NCBI GenBank assembly: GCA_002427755.1
Contig: DIYO01000001.1
Span: 496,001 to 560,000 of the forward strand
Length of the DNA stretch: 64,000 nt
Reading direction: 5' to 3'
Source: Roseivirga sp. UBA6052
GTDB lineage: Bacteria; Bacteroidota; Bacteroidia; Cytophagales; Cyclobacteriaceae
Below are positions 26,920 to 35,032 of this stretch, in pieces. Made by a program: the position numbers and the translations under genes. Positions within the stretch are counted from its first letter, which is position 1. Every line of letters begins with the position of its first letter. The notes under the pieces are model-generated. The model was not told where the DNA came from. It saw only the letters and a program-made list of their open reading frames with translations, and made no database searches.

Positions 26920-29028
26920 ATGAACAAATTTATAGCTGAGTTAAAAAGGCGTAATGTAATCAAAGCGACCATCTCTTATGTGGTCTTTGCCTGGGCCTTA
27001 ATCCAAATCATCTCTCTACTAGTTACAATTTTAGAACTTGGCAATGGTGTCTCGAAGGTTGCCTTAATTGTGCTGATCATTGCCCTGCCCTTCTGGATTG
27101 TTTTTGCCTATATCTACGAATGGACACCGACTGGATTTAAAAAGACCGACAATGTCTCCGAAGACACGAGCATACATGATGCTACTAGCAAAAAGCTCAA
27201 CCATTATATTATAGGTGGCCTAGTGCTTTTGATCGTCCTATTGGTAGTCGATCGCGTTTTTGACTTTACGGGTGATATGATCAATACCACCCCTAAGACA
27301 CAAGTGATAGCGGTTTTACCTTTTTCTGATGAAAGTGAAACTGAGGAAAACGACTTCTTCAGTACGGGGATTTATAAAGAGATCGTATCACGACTATCTA
27401 ATGTCAAAGACTTCCGCATCATTGCCCGATCGGCAATGGCGAGCTACAAAGATTATGAAGGTGACCTGAGCACTATTGGTAAAAGGTTCGATGCCAATTA
27501 TATTTTGCAAGCTTCTGTTAGGCGTAATCAGGACAAAGTACGTCTCACTGCTTCTTTGGTAAATGCCGAGAATAACCAAACGGAATGGTCCAATATCTAT
27601 GATGGTGAGTTGGCCGATGTCTTCGACCTACAAACTGATATGGCAACTAAAATCGCACAGCAACTTCAGGCTAATCTAAGTCAGGAAGAGAAAGACGAGT
27701 TGAACGCTAAGCCAACAGATAATTTAAAGGCTTATGAAGATTACTTGCTAGGCAGACATGTAGTCACTCAACCGAATGCGGGTTTTGAAGATTATAATGA
27801 AGGAGTACGCATACTAGAACGAGCAGTAGCAGCCGATCCAAAATTTGCCTCTGCCTGGAATTTGATCGTTGAAATACAAAGTGTGCGTTACGACCTGCTC
27901 AAGAACGACCCCAATAACCAAGAAGCTGCCGAAGAAGCCAAAAAAGCCACCTATGATGCTTTTGAAAAAGCAAATGCTTTGGCCCCAAATGATCCGGCTG
28001 TTCTAGCCTCGAAAGCGTTTATCTTAAAGAACATCGAGCAAGACCCTTTAGGGGCCCTATCGGCATTTGAGAAAACAATAGAGCAAAACCCAAGCGATTA
28101 CAACTCTTTGAAAGAAGCCGCTTTCCTCTATACCATGTTTGACCAACCCTTAAAATCTAAAGCCGCTTTAGAAAAAGCTTTTGCACTCACACAAGACAAC
28201 GGTTATATCAGTTTCCAGCTCACGTTCGCTTATGAAATCATGGGCGAATACGAGAAAATGGTACCCGTTTTAGAGAAGTTGGCCAAGTATTACCCCGAAG
28301 AGAAGCACTATGCAGTAGAAGCCAAATACTATCAGTTCCTAAGTGATGGCAAGCTCTCTTCTTTCAACGACTTCAAAGCCACTATTGAGAATACCACCAC
28401 TGAGTTTCCATGGGACGAAAGAGCCGTAAAAAATAAAGCTATGGTAGTGGCCATGTTCGACAGAAAGTTCGAAGATTATCATAACAAGTGGCATGGGCAT
28501 ATGGCAGCGCATACTGCCAGCCATAACGGTTGGGTCTGCCCTATGGTAGCCAACGACAACCTCAACGAAGCCAGATTAGTAATGACCATGGGAAGCAAGC
28601 AAATGGGTCGACAAATGCTACAGCAAGTAGAAGACATTGTGCTCAGACCTATTAACCTATACTCTGTCTGTACTTTTAATCCAGATGTATATTTGCCTAA
28701 ACTCGATTTTCTAAAAGGAAATGAAAAATTAGCCAGACAAAAGCTTGATGAAGTAGCCTTAAAGGTAATTCAGAACAAAAGTTTTCCCACGGGTGCTGTA
28801 GAACGTGCCATACTAGTACAAGCTGCTGATATGATTTCGGCAGATAAAGCCTATAGCTATTACAAACAAGTAACAGATAATACCATCTCATTTGTAAGCT
28901 TTGAAAGCATCTGTGCCGATCCGTGGACCTTCCCTAACCTGATCAAAGACCCGCGCTTTCAAGAAGAAATCAAAGCCGATGGCCGCTTCGTAGACTTCCT
29001 CGATTCCTTTGGTTTGTTAACGAGGTAG
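26920..29028 (+). CDS. membrane-anchored FlgO-like/TPR protein
   Basis: This 702-residue protein has two N-terminal membrane segments (about residues 17-37 and 43-63), a third near 90-110, then an alpha/beta FlgO/TolB-like domain (about 125-240) with IAVLPFSDESETEENDFFS and YILQASVRR. A long C-terminal helical part (about 250-690) reads as tetratricopeptide-type repeats. Proteins of this plan are often labelled adenylate cyclase because the N-terminal part occurs with cyclase domains elsewhere, but no cyclase catalytic motif is present here. It is probably a membrane scaffold or signalling component. The partner is unknown. Confidence 0.75.
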   Translation: MNKFIAELKRRNVIKATISYVVFAWALIQIISLLVTILELGNGVSKVALIVLIIALPFWIVFAYIYEWTPTGFKKTDNVSEDTSIHDATSKKLNHYIIGGLVLLIVLLVVDRVFDFTGDMINTTPKTQVIAVLPFSDESETEENDFFSTGIYKEIVSRLSNVKDFRIIARSAMASYKDYEGDLSTIGKRFDANYILQASVRRNQDKVRLTASLVNAENNQTEWSNIYDGELADVFDLQTDMATKIAQQLQANLSQEEKDELNAKPTDNLKAYEDYLLGRHVVTQPNAGFEDYNEGVRILERAVAADPKFASAWNLIVEIQSVRYDLLKNDPNNQEAAEEAKKATYDAFEKANALAPNDPAVLASKAFILKNIEQDPLGALSAFEKTIEQNPSDYNSLKEAAFLYTMFDQPLKSKAALEKAFALTQDNGYISFQLTFAYEIMGEYEKMVPVLEKLAKYYPEEKHYAVEAKYYQFLSDGKLSSFNDFKATIENTTTEFPWDERAVKNKAMVVAMFDRKFEDYHNKWHGHMAAHTASHNGWVCPMVANDNLNEARLVMTMGSKQMGRQMLQQVEDIVLRPINLYSVCTFNPDVYLPKLDFLKGNEKLARQKLDEVALKVIQNKSFPTGAVERAILVQAADMISADKAYSYYKQVTDNTISFVSFESICADPWTFPNLIKDPRFQEEIKADGRFVDFLDSFGLLTR

Positions 29029-29084
29029 AATGGCATACTTGATCCAGAGGTTGCTAACATTTGGCTGCTGTCCTTATCAGATTC

Positions 29085-29186
29085 GTCATTCCCTTTATTA
29101 TGGCCGTCATCCTGAATTTGTTTCAGGATCTATTTTATCGATTCCGAAAACATTGAAAAAGATTCCGAAACAAGTTCGGAATGACG
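29085..29186. repeat. REP-like element with two nested hairpins
   Basis: ATCCTGAA (29109-29116) pairs with TTCAGGAT (29122-29129), and ATTCCGAA (29162-29169) pairs with TTCGGAAT (29175-29182). Outer GTCAT and ATGAC boxes bound the whole. A further CGTCATTCC occurs at the left end. This belongs to the same GTCAT/ATGAC family as 21678-21779. Confidence 0.75.
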
Positions 29187-29198
29187 TAAAGTAGGATC

Positions 29199-29250
29199 CT
29201 CGTAACTCAAAGCTCATGGCTCGCAACTCATAACTCGCAACTCATAACTC
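29199..29250. repeat. CTCGCAACTC tandem repeat tract
   Basis: Five or six degenerate copies of an 8-9-base unit (CTCGTAACTC, GCTCGCAACTCATAACTC and so on) stand next to the REP-like element. After the tract comes AATCCCCCATGCA, which resembles AATCCCCGTGCA after the tract at 24018, so the element may extend beyond the tandem units. Confidence 0.65.
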
Positions 29251-29316
29251 AATCCCCCATGCAGTTCAAATCTCGAAATCCAAGACGCTTCCCGTATAAT
29301 TACGTATTTTAAGACG

Positions 29317-29748
29317 ATGACTCAAGAGCAACAAGACCAATTCTTTAACTTAATAGACCAATTGACAGAGCAGCATACAGCTAAGTTTGGTAAAATGACG
29401 GTGCAGCAGGTCTTACCCCATTGCACAGACCAGTTTAGAATGGCTTTAGGTGAAAAACTGGCAGAAGAATATGGCCAAGTTGATCCTCAAGAAGTCATAG
29501 CTAAAGCTCAACGCGGTGAACCAGTCGAATCTCCCAAAGGCTTTGGACAAATTGAAGGCGAAGGCACCCCTCCAGGAAACTTTGAAGCTGATCGACAGCA
29601 ACTGAAAGACGCTATTGCTCACTTCCGCAGCCTATCAGATGATTATCCTTTCCATCCTCATCCCTATTTCGGAGCATTGGACAAGGTGGGTTGGTCAAAA
29701 CTGATGATCTACCATCTCAATCACCACTTAGAGCAGTTTGGGGTTTAA
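29317..29748 (+). CDS. DUF1569 / DinB-like protein
   Basis: This 143-residue soluble protein has the DUF1569 pattern: an N-terminal helix, KFGKMTVQQVLPHC, then HPHPYFGALDKVGWSKLMIYH and a C-terminal HLNHHLEQFG. The scattered histidines (near residues 32, 125, 127 and 139-140) could form the metal site of the DinB-like four-helix bundle. The biochemical role of this subfamily is not established. It is the last ordinary gene before the Pycsar island. Confidence 0.8.
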   Translation: MTQEQQDQFFNLIDQLTEQHTAKFGKMTVQQVLPHCTDQFRMALGEKLAEEYGQVDPQEVIAKAQRGEPVESPKGFGQIEGEGTPPGNFEADRQQLKDAIAHFRSLSDDYPFHPHPYFGALDKVGWSKLMIYHLNHHLEQFGV

Positions 29749-29775
29749 GGTAACTACATCCCAATATAGCTTGTC

Positions 29776-29795
29776 ATCCCCGCGGAGGCGGGGAT
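29776..29795. repeat. REP-type hairpin ATCCCCGC/GCGGGGAT
   Basis: A perfect eight-base stem with loop GGAG, preceded by GTC to give the familiar GTCATCCCCGC...GCGGGGATCT layout. It lies about 28 bases beyond the stop of the DUF1569 gene and may act as its terminator. Confidence 0.8.
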
Positions 29796-29842
29796 CTCCC
29801 AGCTTAAACATCTTCCTGAAACCAACTAGCTAAAGACCACCC

Positions 29843-29873
29843 CTCGCAACTCACAACTCGAAGCTCGCAACTT
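29843..29873. repeat. CTCGCAACTC tandem repeat tract
   Basis: Three degenerate copies: CTCGCAACTC, ACAACTCGAAG and CTCGCAACT. It is followed by a C-rich stretch (TTCCCCCG), as in the tract at 29199-29250. Confidence 0.6.
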
Positions 29874-29948
29874 TCCCCCGCGTAGTGTGTAGCCTAAAGC
29901 ATACAGCTTAGTCCCTTTTTAAACTCTGAAGCTTTAGCGAAAGAGTTC

Positions 29949-29980
29949 CACTCGCAACTCGAAACTCGCCACTCGTAACT
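29949..29980. repeat. CTCGCAACTC tandem repeat tract
   Basis: Three to four degenerate units: CTCGCAACTCG, AAACTCGCC and ACTCGTAACT. It stands about 70 bases upstream of the attC-like structure. Confidence 0.6.
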
Positions 29981-30052
29981 TCTAAAACCAAACAGCCTAT
30001 TTATCCTTTGTTTAATGCTATTCATTCAATAGTTTAGAAGTAGAGACCCGCC

Positions 30053-30191
30053 TTAGCGCACACAACTAACCCAGAATTACGATAATGAAAAATAGCTGAT
30101 AGCACTATATATAGGGTGGCTATAAGGTATTATAATCAGTCTATTAAAATATAACCGCCACCACAGTGGCACATATATAACGTTGGCGGTA
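30053..30191. repeat. left attC-like palindromic structure of the Pycsar cassette
   Basis: TTAGCGCACACAAC (30053-30066) and the complement of GTTGGCGGTA (30182-30191) share TTAnCGC and CAAC boxes. Inside, TATATATA and GGTGGC near 30105-30120 pair with GCCACC and TATATA near 30157-30180. The overall length of about 140 bases and imperfect folded shape resemble integron attC sites, although the core GTTGGCG does not match the GTTRRRY consensus exactly. Confidence 0.4.
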
Positions 30192-30200
30192 ATTTGAAAA

Positions 30201-30698
30201 ATGAAAGAACAATATTGGAACATATTAAGCAAGACCACTGATTGGATAAAGTTTTCTGACACCAAAGCAGTAATTGTTTTGACCGTCTATGGGATTTTAA
30301 TAACGGTTGTTTATTCGAATTCTATTGCCGTGTATGAATTCATTTCAGAGTCTTGGTTTTTCATTCTATTGACTGTATCTGCAGTTCTTCTTAGCGTTCT
30401 GTCCATTGGATATTGCTTCAAAGCCATAAACCCAAGATTGAAAAATGATAATCCGAATTCATTAATCTATTTCGGGCACATTCAAGAAAAATTTTCTAAT
30501 TCTCAAGATTATCATGAAGAACTATCTAAGGCCTTAAATGCTAAGGATGAGTTTGAAAAACATCTCTCAGAACAAATACATACTAACTCTAAAATTGCAT
30601 GGTCGAAATTCAAGTACATTTCAATTGCAATAAGGTTTTTTGTAGCCACATTGGGAGTTCTAATACTTGAACTTATCACCTACTTCCTCACCCGATGA
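30201..30698 (+). CDS. pycTM: Pycsar membrane effector (PycTM-like)
   Basis: This 165-residue membrane protein has three hydrophobic segments (about residues 21-42, 52-73 and 143-163). Between the second and third is a cytoplasmic region with PRLKNDNPNSLIYFGHI (about 78-94) followed by an amphipathic helical stretch. This arrangement, and especially the LIYFGHI motif, matches the Pycsar effector (PycTM) family, whose members respond to a cyclic pyrimidine nucleotide and disrupt the inner membrane, stopping phage replication. It overlaps the downstream cyclase gene by four bases (ATGA). The pair is A+T-richer than its neighbours and flanked by unusual palindromes, suggesting transfer. The assignment rests on motif reading and the partner gene. 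Confidence 0.82.
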   Translation: MKEQYWNILSKTTDWIKFSDTKAVIVLTVYGILITVVYSNSIAVYEFISESWFFILLTVSAVLLSVLSIGYCFKAINPRLKNDNPNSLIYFGHIQEKFSNSQDYHEELSKALNAKDEFEKHLSEQIHTNSKIAWSKFKYISIAIRFFVATLGVLILELITYFLTR

Positions 30699-31423
30699 AA
30701 AGCAATTACCAATCATATGATTTTGAAAAGAGTCGAGAAAGGATTGATGACATTCTCAACACTAGTGACACTTCTTTTGAAGAAGTTGAGAAAATTCCAT
30801 CTCGAGATAAACTCACATTTACCAATGGATTTTATGTAACTAAGACTTCAGCATTGTTCATTGATATACGTGACTCGAGTCAGCTACCAGACAAATACAA
30901 GCGACCAACTTTAGCCAGAATTTATAGATCCTATATTTCAGAATGTGTTGCTGTTATTAATGGAAATGACGATTGTGCTGAAATCAATATTCATGGAGAC
31001 AGTGTTTGGGGAGTTTTTGACTCACAATATAAATCTCAAATTGATGGAGTTTTTTCAACTGCAGCTCAACTTTCTTCAATAATCGATACTCTGAATTGTA
31101 AGTATAAAAAGAAAGGAATCGACCCCTTGACTGTAGGAATAGGTATGGACTTTGGTCGTGTATTAATGATTAAAGCAGGGTATAATGGAAGTGGATTAAA
31201 TGAAGTTGTTTGGATGGGGCAAGTAGTAAATGGAGCTAGCAAACTTTGTTCATACGGTAACAAAACTTGGAATGATAAGGAGTTGATGGTTTCAGATCTG
31301 TTCTATCAAAACTTGAATGATGACAACAAGAAACTACTTAGTTGGAATAGTAGTAGAAGTTGTTGGAATGGAAATGTAGTAAACACGGTAATGAACGATT
31401 GGAAAAACGAAAATTGTAAATAA
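30695..31423 (+). CDS. pycC: Pycsar nucleotide cyclase (PycC-like, class III cyclase fold)
   Basis: This 242-residue soluble protein has one class III nucleotide cyclase domain. The metal-binding aspartates are D57 in LFIDIRDSSQ and D102 in INIHGDSVWGVF. GIGMDFGRVL and VWMGQVVNGASKL correspond to the later conserved strands and helix. The FIDIRDSS form of the first motif is characteristic of Pycsar cyclases that make cCMP or cUMP on phage infection. Which base it uses cannot be read with confidence. The gene overlaps the membrane effector by four bases, so the two form a complete two-gene defence system. The gene order (effector first) is the reverse of the first described systems as I recall them. 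Confidence 0.85.
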   Translation: MKSNYQSYDFEKSRERIDDILNTSDTSFEEVEKIPSRDKLTFTNGFYVTKTSALFIDIRDSSQLPDKYKRPTLARIYRSYISECVAVINGNDDCAEINIHGDSVWGVFDSQYKSQIDGVFSTAAQLSSIIDTLNCKYKKKGIDPLTVGIGMDFGRVLMIKAGYNGSGLNEVVWMGQVVNGASKLCSYGNKTWNDKELMVSDLFYQNLNDDNKKLLSWNSSRSCWNGNVVNTVMNDWKNENCK

Positions 31424-31428
31424 AAAAC

Positions 31429-31503
31429 TACCGCCAACAATGGGTATAAAACATAGGGCTGACAGTTAAGTGCTTCGAAACGCCCTACGTTTCATACCCG
31501 AGC
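31429..31503. repeat. right attC-like hairpin of the Pycsar cassette
   Basis: TACCGCCAAC (31429-31438) is the exact reverse complement of GTTGGCGGTA at the left end (30182-30191). It is followed by a strong hairpin, GGGTATAAAACATAGGGC (31442-31459) with GCCCTACGTTTCATACCC (31482-31499), 16 of 18 pairs, and then GAGCCGTT. If the segment were circularised, the left end would complete this site, as with integron cassettes. Confidence 0.5.
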
Positions 31504-31529
31504 CGTTTCTTAATTAACGGAAAACACAA

Positions 31530-31916
31530 ATGACCATTGAACATATCGCCATTTGGACACAAGATTTAGAAAAGATGAGAAGTTTCTACCTCAACTTTTT
31601 TGACTTAAAGTCAAATGAAAAATACCATAACCCCCAGAAGCAATTCAGTTCGTACTTTCTGTCATTCGAAAATGGTGCGCGCATTGAATTGATGCATAGA
31701 CCTGATGTTTCGGAGTTTATTGAGGCTAAAGGCACAAAACTAGGCTTAACGCATTTTGCCATATCTGTTGGCTCAAAAGAGAAAGTAAACGCCATTACTG
31801 AATTAGTGCGTAAAAATGGGTTTAATGTAATTGGAGAAGCACGCACCACCGGAGATGGATACTATGAAAGCGTAATTGCTGATCCTGAAGGAAATTGGAT
31901 TGAAATAACTGAATAA
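31530..31916 (+). CDS. VOC-family (glyoxalase I-like) metalloprotein
   Basis: This 128-residue protein is a classic small vicinal-oxygen-chelate protein. The four expected metal ligands are visible: H5 (IEHIAIWT), E53 (RIELMHRP), H75 (LTHFAIS) and E125 (NWIEITE). Two beta-alpha-beta-beta-beta modules account for its whole length. Such proteins include lactoylglutathione lyases and dioxygenases, and the substrate cannot be told from sequence alone. It begins 27 bases after the right-hand Pycsar cassette hairpin, so it is probably the first resident gene after an insertion or the next cassette gene. Confidence 0.88.
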   Translation: MTIEHIAIWTQDLEKMRSFYLNFFDLKSNEKYHNPQKQFSSYFLSFENGARIELMHRPDVSEFIEAKGTKLGLTHFAISVGSKEKVNAITELVRKNGFNVIGEARTTGDGYYESVIADPEGNWIEITE

Positions 31917-32032
31917 AAACGGCATCTCTCACCTCATCAGAAGCTGAGCTTGCGCCCCAAAGCAACCACGTTTGCACAATAATTCTTCATTAAAATCAAA
32001 CCTTTTTAGGAGCAGTTTGTAATTTCGCCTTA

Positions 32033-34951
32033 ATGTCTCTACTGACCCTAAAAACCCAATTAGAAGGCGACCTTTTTACAGATAATACCACCCGCAGACT
32101 CTATGCTACTGATGCCTCTGCATATCGGGAAATGCCGCTGGCTGTGGCCATACCTGCCCACAAGCAAGACTTGATTACTTTAGTCAATTATGCCAGAGAA
32201 AATGGGAAGTCACTGATTCCAAGAACTGCCGGTACTTCATTAGCCGGTCAGGTTGTAGGTGGTGGCATAGTAGTAGATATCTCCAAGCACTTTGGCAAGA
32301 TCTTAGAAATCAATGCCGAAGAAGGTTATGCATGGGTAGAACCAGGCATCATCCGAGATGATCTCAATGAGGCTTTAGCAGAGCACGGTTTCTTCTTTGC
32401 CCCGGAGACCTCCACAGCGAATCGGGCCATGATTGGCGGGATGATTGGAAACAATTCATGTGGTTCTAATTCAGTAGTTTATGGAAGCACACGTGAACAT
32501 TTACTTGAAGTCAATACCATATTAGCCGATGGTACAGAATCTTGGTTCGGGCCTGTGGATAAAGGTGCCTTTTTAGACCGTTGTAATGGCTTATCAGTCA
32601 GCGGAGAATTGCAAAACAGCATCTACTTCGATACACGGGAAATGCTCCGCGATGAGACCAACCAAAAGGAGATTATTAAAGAATTTCCTAAAGCAGATAT
32701 CCCCAGAAGGAATACAGGTTATGCCTTAGATATGCTGCTAAGACATCAGCCCTTTTCAGAAGACGGGAGTCAATTCAATTTCTCCAGCTTAATCGCAGGC
32801 TCAGAAGGTACATTGTGTTTGGTCACAGCAGCCAAGATCAAGCTTACGCCTCTCCCACCTAATCACAAGCGTTTGGTCTGTATCCATTCCAAAACCATTG
32901 ATGATAGCTTAAAAGCCAACCTGATTGCCCTAAAATATGCGCCATCGGCTTGCGAGCTCATGGACCACTATATCCTGGAAGCCACCAAGCGTAATGCCAT
33001 GTATGCCGATATGCGCTTTTTCGTAGAAGGCGAACCGGAAGCCATTCTGGTAGTCGAGTTGAATGGAGAAACCGAAGAAGAAGCGGACGATAAGGTCTTA
33101 GAGCTGATTCAGGAGTTGAAGGATGCCGGAAGAGGCTATTCTTATCCGGTGGTCAAAGGCAAGAAGATCAAACTGGTCTGGTCGTTGAGAAAAGCAGGTT
33201 TAGGCTTGCTCTCAAATGTACCAGGAGATGCCAAAGCAGCGCCTGTGATAGAAGATACAGCCGTAGATGTTGCTGATTTACCGGCTTATATCGAGGAATT
33301 CAATCAGATTCTAGATAAGCATGGACTCTATTCTGTGCATTACGCGCATGCAGGATCAGGAGAATTGCACCTCCGCCCTATTCTGAACCTCAAGACCAAA
33401 GAAGGGCAAGCACAATTCCGTTTAATCGCAGAAGAGATTGCTACCCTGGTAAAGAAATATAAGGGCTCTCTTTCAGGAGAGCATGGAGATGGCCGCTTGA
33501 GAGGTGAATTCTTGCCTCAGATGATCGGAGAGCATAATTATGAGCTTTGCAAGCAGGTAAAAGCCATGTGGGATCCACAGAACATCTTCAATCCGGGTAA
33601 GATCGTGGATTCACCTCCAATGGACACTTCGTTGCGTTATGAGCCTGAGCAGGCAACTCCTGAGTTCGATACGGCTTTTGACTTTTCAGATAACGAAGGC
33701 ATTTTGAGAGCGGCCGAAAACTGTAATGGTTCAGGAGATTGCCGCAAGTCTGAATTGAGCGGTGGTACCATGTGTCCGAGTTATATGGCCACCCGAGACG
33801 AGAAAGATACCACTAGAGCCCGTGCGAACATCTTACGTGAGATGCTCACAAATCCGGTCTCTGATAATGCATTCAATAGCGAGGAGATTAAGGACGTGAT
33901 GGACCTGTGTCTGTCCTGTAAGGGCTGTAGCTCTGAATGTCCGTCAAACGTAGATATGGCCAAGTTGAAGGCTGAATGGCAGCATCAGTACTACAAAGCC
34001 AACGGTATTCCTTGGCGTACCAAGCAGATTGCCGCTTTTACCAAGAATATGAAGCTAGCCAGTCTGGCGCCTTGGGCTTACGATTTTGCTTTTGGTAATA
34101 AACTCACCGGAAACATCTTGAAATCGGCTGTCGGTTTTGCCAAGCAACGCAGCATTCCGAAGCTATCGAGGCAACCCTTAGAGAAATGGTTGAAAACAGA
34201 TTTCAATCCGCTCATCTGCGAAAAGAAAGTCTACTTCTTCTGCGATGAGTTCACCAACTACAACGATGCTGAGATTGGTAAGAAAGCCGTTCAGTTACTC
34301 ACCAAACTAGGTTACGATGTCATCTACAAACCGCATGCGCCATCTGGCCGTCCGCAGCTCTCGAAAGGGCTGTTAGACGAAGCAAGAGCTCTTGCGGAAG
34401 AAAACATCAAAGTCTTTGCCGATGAGGTTTGTGAAAAGACACCACTAGTAGGACTCGAACCTTCTGCGATTCTCACCTTTAGAGATGAATACACTACCCT
34501 CACCAGAGGTGAGATGCAAGAGAAAGCAAAGCGCATTTCTAAGCATACGTTCACAATTGAGGAGTTTTTGGCGAAAGAGCTAAGGGCGGGTCGTGTCAAA
34601 ACGGAACAGTTCACGGAAGAAGCGAAAACCATAAAAGTGCATGGTCATTGCCACCAGAAGTCATTATCGTCTATGGTCCCGACCAAAAAGATCTTGAGTC
34701 TGCCTAAGAATTATAAGGTGGAAATGATCCCTTCTGGTTGCTGCGGTATGGCAGGGTCATTTGGCTATGAGAAGGAGCATTACGAGGTATCTATGAAGAT
34801 CGGTGAACTCGTGCTCTTCCCTACAGTTCGTGCTTTAGATCAGGATGTAATTGTCGCTGCAGCTGGAACAAGTTGCCGTCACCAGATCAAGGATGGCACG
34901 CAAAGGAAATCTTATCATCCCGTGGAGATTTTGTATGAGGCGTTGAGTTGA
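32033..34951 (+). CDS. fused FAD-linked / Fe-S D-lactate (2-hydroxyacid) dehydrogenase
   Basis: This 972-residue protein joins a GlcD-type flavin oxidase to a GlcF-type iron-sulfur subunit. The FAD-binding domain (about 35-175) has RTAGTSLAGQVVGGGIVVD and MIGNNSCGSNS. The oxidase C-terminal domain (about 280-525) ends near GSLSGEHGDGRLRG. Two cysteine clusters follow (about 564-585 and CLSCKGCSSECP near 625), and then CCG-type motifs (HGHCHQKSL and SGCCGMAGSFGYE near 900). The layout is that of YdiJ-like membrane-associated D-2-hydroxyacid dehydrogenases, which pass electrons to quinones. D-lactate is the likeliest substrate. It is transcribed alone. Confidence 0.92.
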   Translation: MSLLTLKTQLEGDLFTDNTTRRLYATDASAYREMPLAVAIPAHKQDLITLVNYARENGKSLIPRTAGTSLAGQVVGGGIVVDISKHFGKILEINAEEGYAWVEPGIIRDDLNEALAEHGFFFAPETSTANRAMIGGMIGNNSCGSNSVVYGSTREHLLEVNTILADGTESWFGPVDKGAFLDRCNGLSVSGELQNSIYFDTREMLRDETNQKEIIKEFPKADIPRRNTGYALDMLLRHQPFSEDGSQFNFSSLIAGSEGTLCLVTAAKIKLTPLPPNHKRLVCIHSKTIDDSLKANLIALKYAPSACELMDHYILEATKRNAMYADMRFFVEGEPEAILVVELNGETEEEADDKVLELIQELKDAGRGYSYPVVKGKKIKLVWSLRKAGLGLLSNVPGDAKAAPVIEDTAVDVADLPAYIEEFNQILDKHGLYSVHYAHAGSGELHLRPILNLKTKEGQAQFRLIAEEIATLVKKYKGSLSGEHGDGRLRGEFLPQMIGEHNYELCKQVKAMWDPQNIFNPGKIVDSPPMDTSLRYEPEQATPEFDTAFDFSDNEGILRAAENCNGSGDCRKSELSGGTMCPSYMATRDEKDTTRARANILREMLTNPVSDNAFNSEEIKDVMDLCLSCKGCSSECPSNVDMAKLKAEWQHQYYKANGIPWRTKQIAAFTKNMKLASLAPWAYDFAFGNKLTGNILKSAVGFAKQRSIPKLSRQPLEKWLKTDFNPLICEKKVYFFCDEFTNYNDAEIGKKAVQLLTKLGYDVIYKPHAPSGRPQLSKGLLDEARALAEENIKVFADEVCEKTPLVGLEPSAILTFRDEYTTLTRGEMQEKAKRISKHTFTIEEFLAKELRAGRVKTEQFTEEAKTIKVHGHCHQKSLSSMVPTKKILSLPKNYKVEMIPSGCCGMAGSFGYEKEHYEVSMKIGELVLFPTVRALDQDVIVAAAGTSCRHQIKDGTQRKSYHPVEILYEALS

Positions 34952-34968
34952 CGAGTTGCGAGTTGCTC
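34943..34968. repeat. inverse-orientation CTCGCAACTC tract
   Basis: TTGAGTTGACGAGTTGCGAG and the following TTGCTC are the complement of the CTCGCAACTC units seen at 29199-29980. The tract overlaps the last codons and the stop of the dehydrogenase, so the repeat has influenced the 3' end of a gene. Confidence 0.55.
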
Positions 34969-34974
34969 AAATTA

Positions 34975-35030
34975 ACGTCATTCAGAGCCAAGCGAAGAAT
35001 CTCCTCATTTCTCAAAAGCGGAGTCTTCCG
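34975..35030. repeat. REP-like element between convergent genes
   Basis: CGTCATTCAGAGCCAAGCGA and the following AGAATCTCC resemble one arm of the GTCATT...GAATCTC repeat class. The opposite arm is degenerate (GCGGAGTCTTCCG). It stands in the 81-base gap between the dehydrogenase and the convergent gene at 35033. Confidence 0.5.
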
Positions 35031-35032
35031 GT

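Larger units (their letters stand above)
29749..30200. other. repeat-rich non-coding stretch before the Pycsar pair
   Basis: The 452 bases hold no convincing gene. They contain a perfect REP-type hairpin (29776-29795), two CTCGCAACTC tracts (29843-29873 and 29949-29980) and, from 30053 to 30191, an imperfect palindromic structure that ends GTTGGCGGTA ten bases before the Pycsar start codon. Confidence 0.7.

Noticed and set aside
26920..29028. Reading this gene as an adenylate cyclase
   Set aside because: The N-terminal layout often carries that label, but no metal-binding aspartates or cyclase strands are present. It is better described as FlgO-like plus TPR.
29199..29980. CRISPR array
   Set aside because: The CTCGCAACTC units are short and degenerate, have no unique spacers of constant length and no cas genes are present.
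30053..31503. Canonical integron cassette call
   Set aside because: The core bases are GTTGGCG rather than GTTRRRY and no integrase is in the window, so only an attC-like description is supported.
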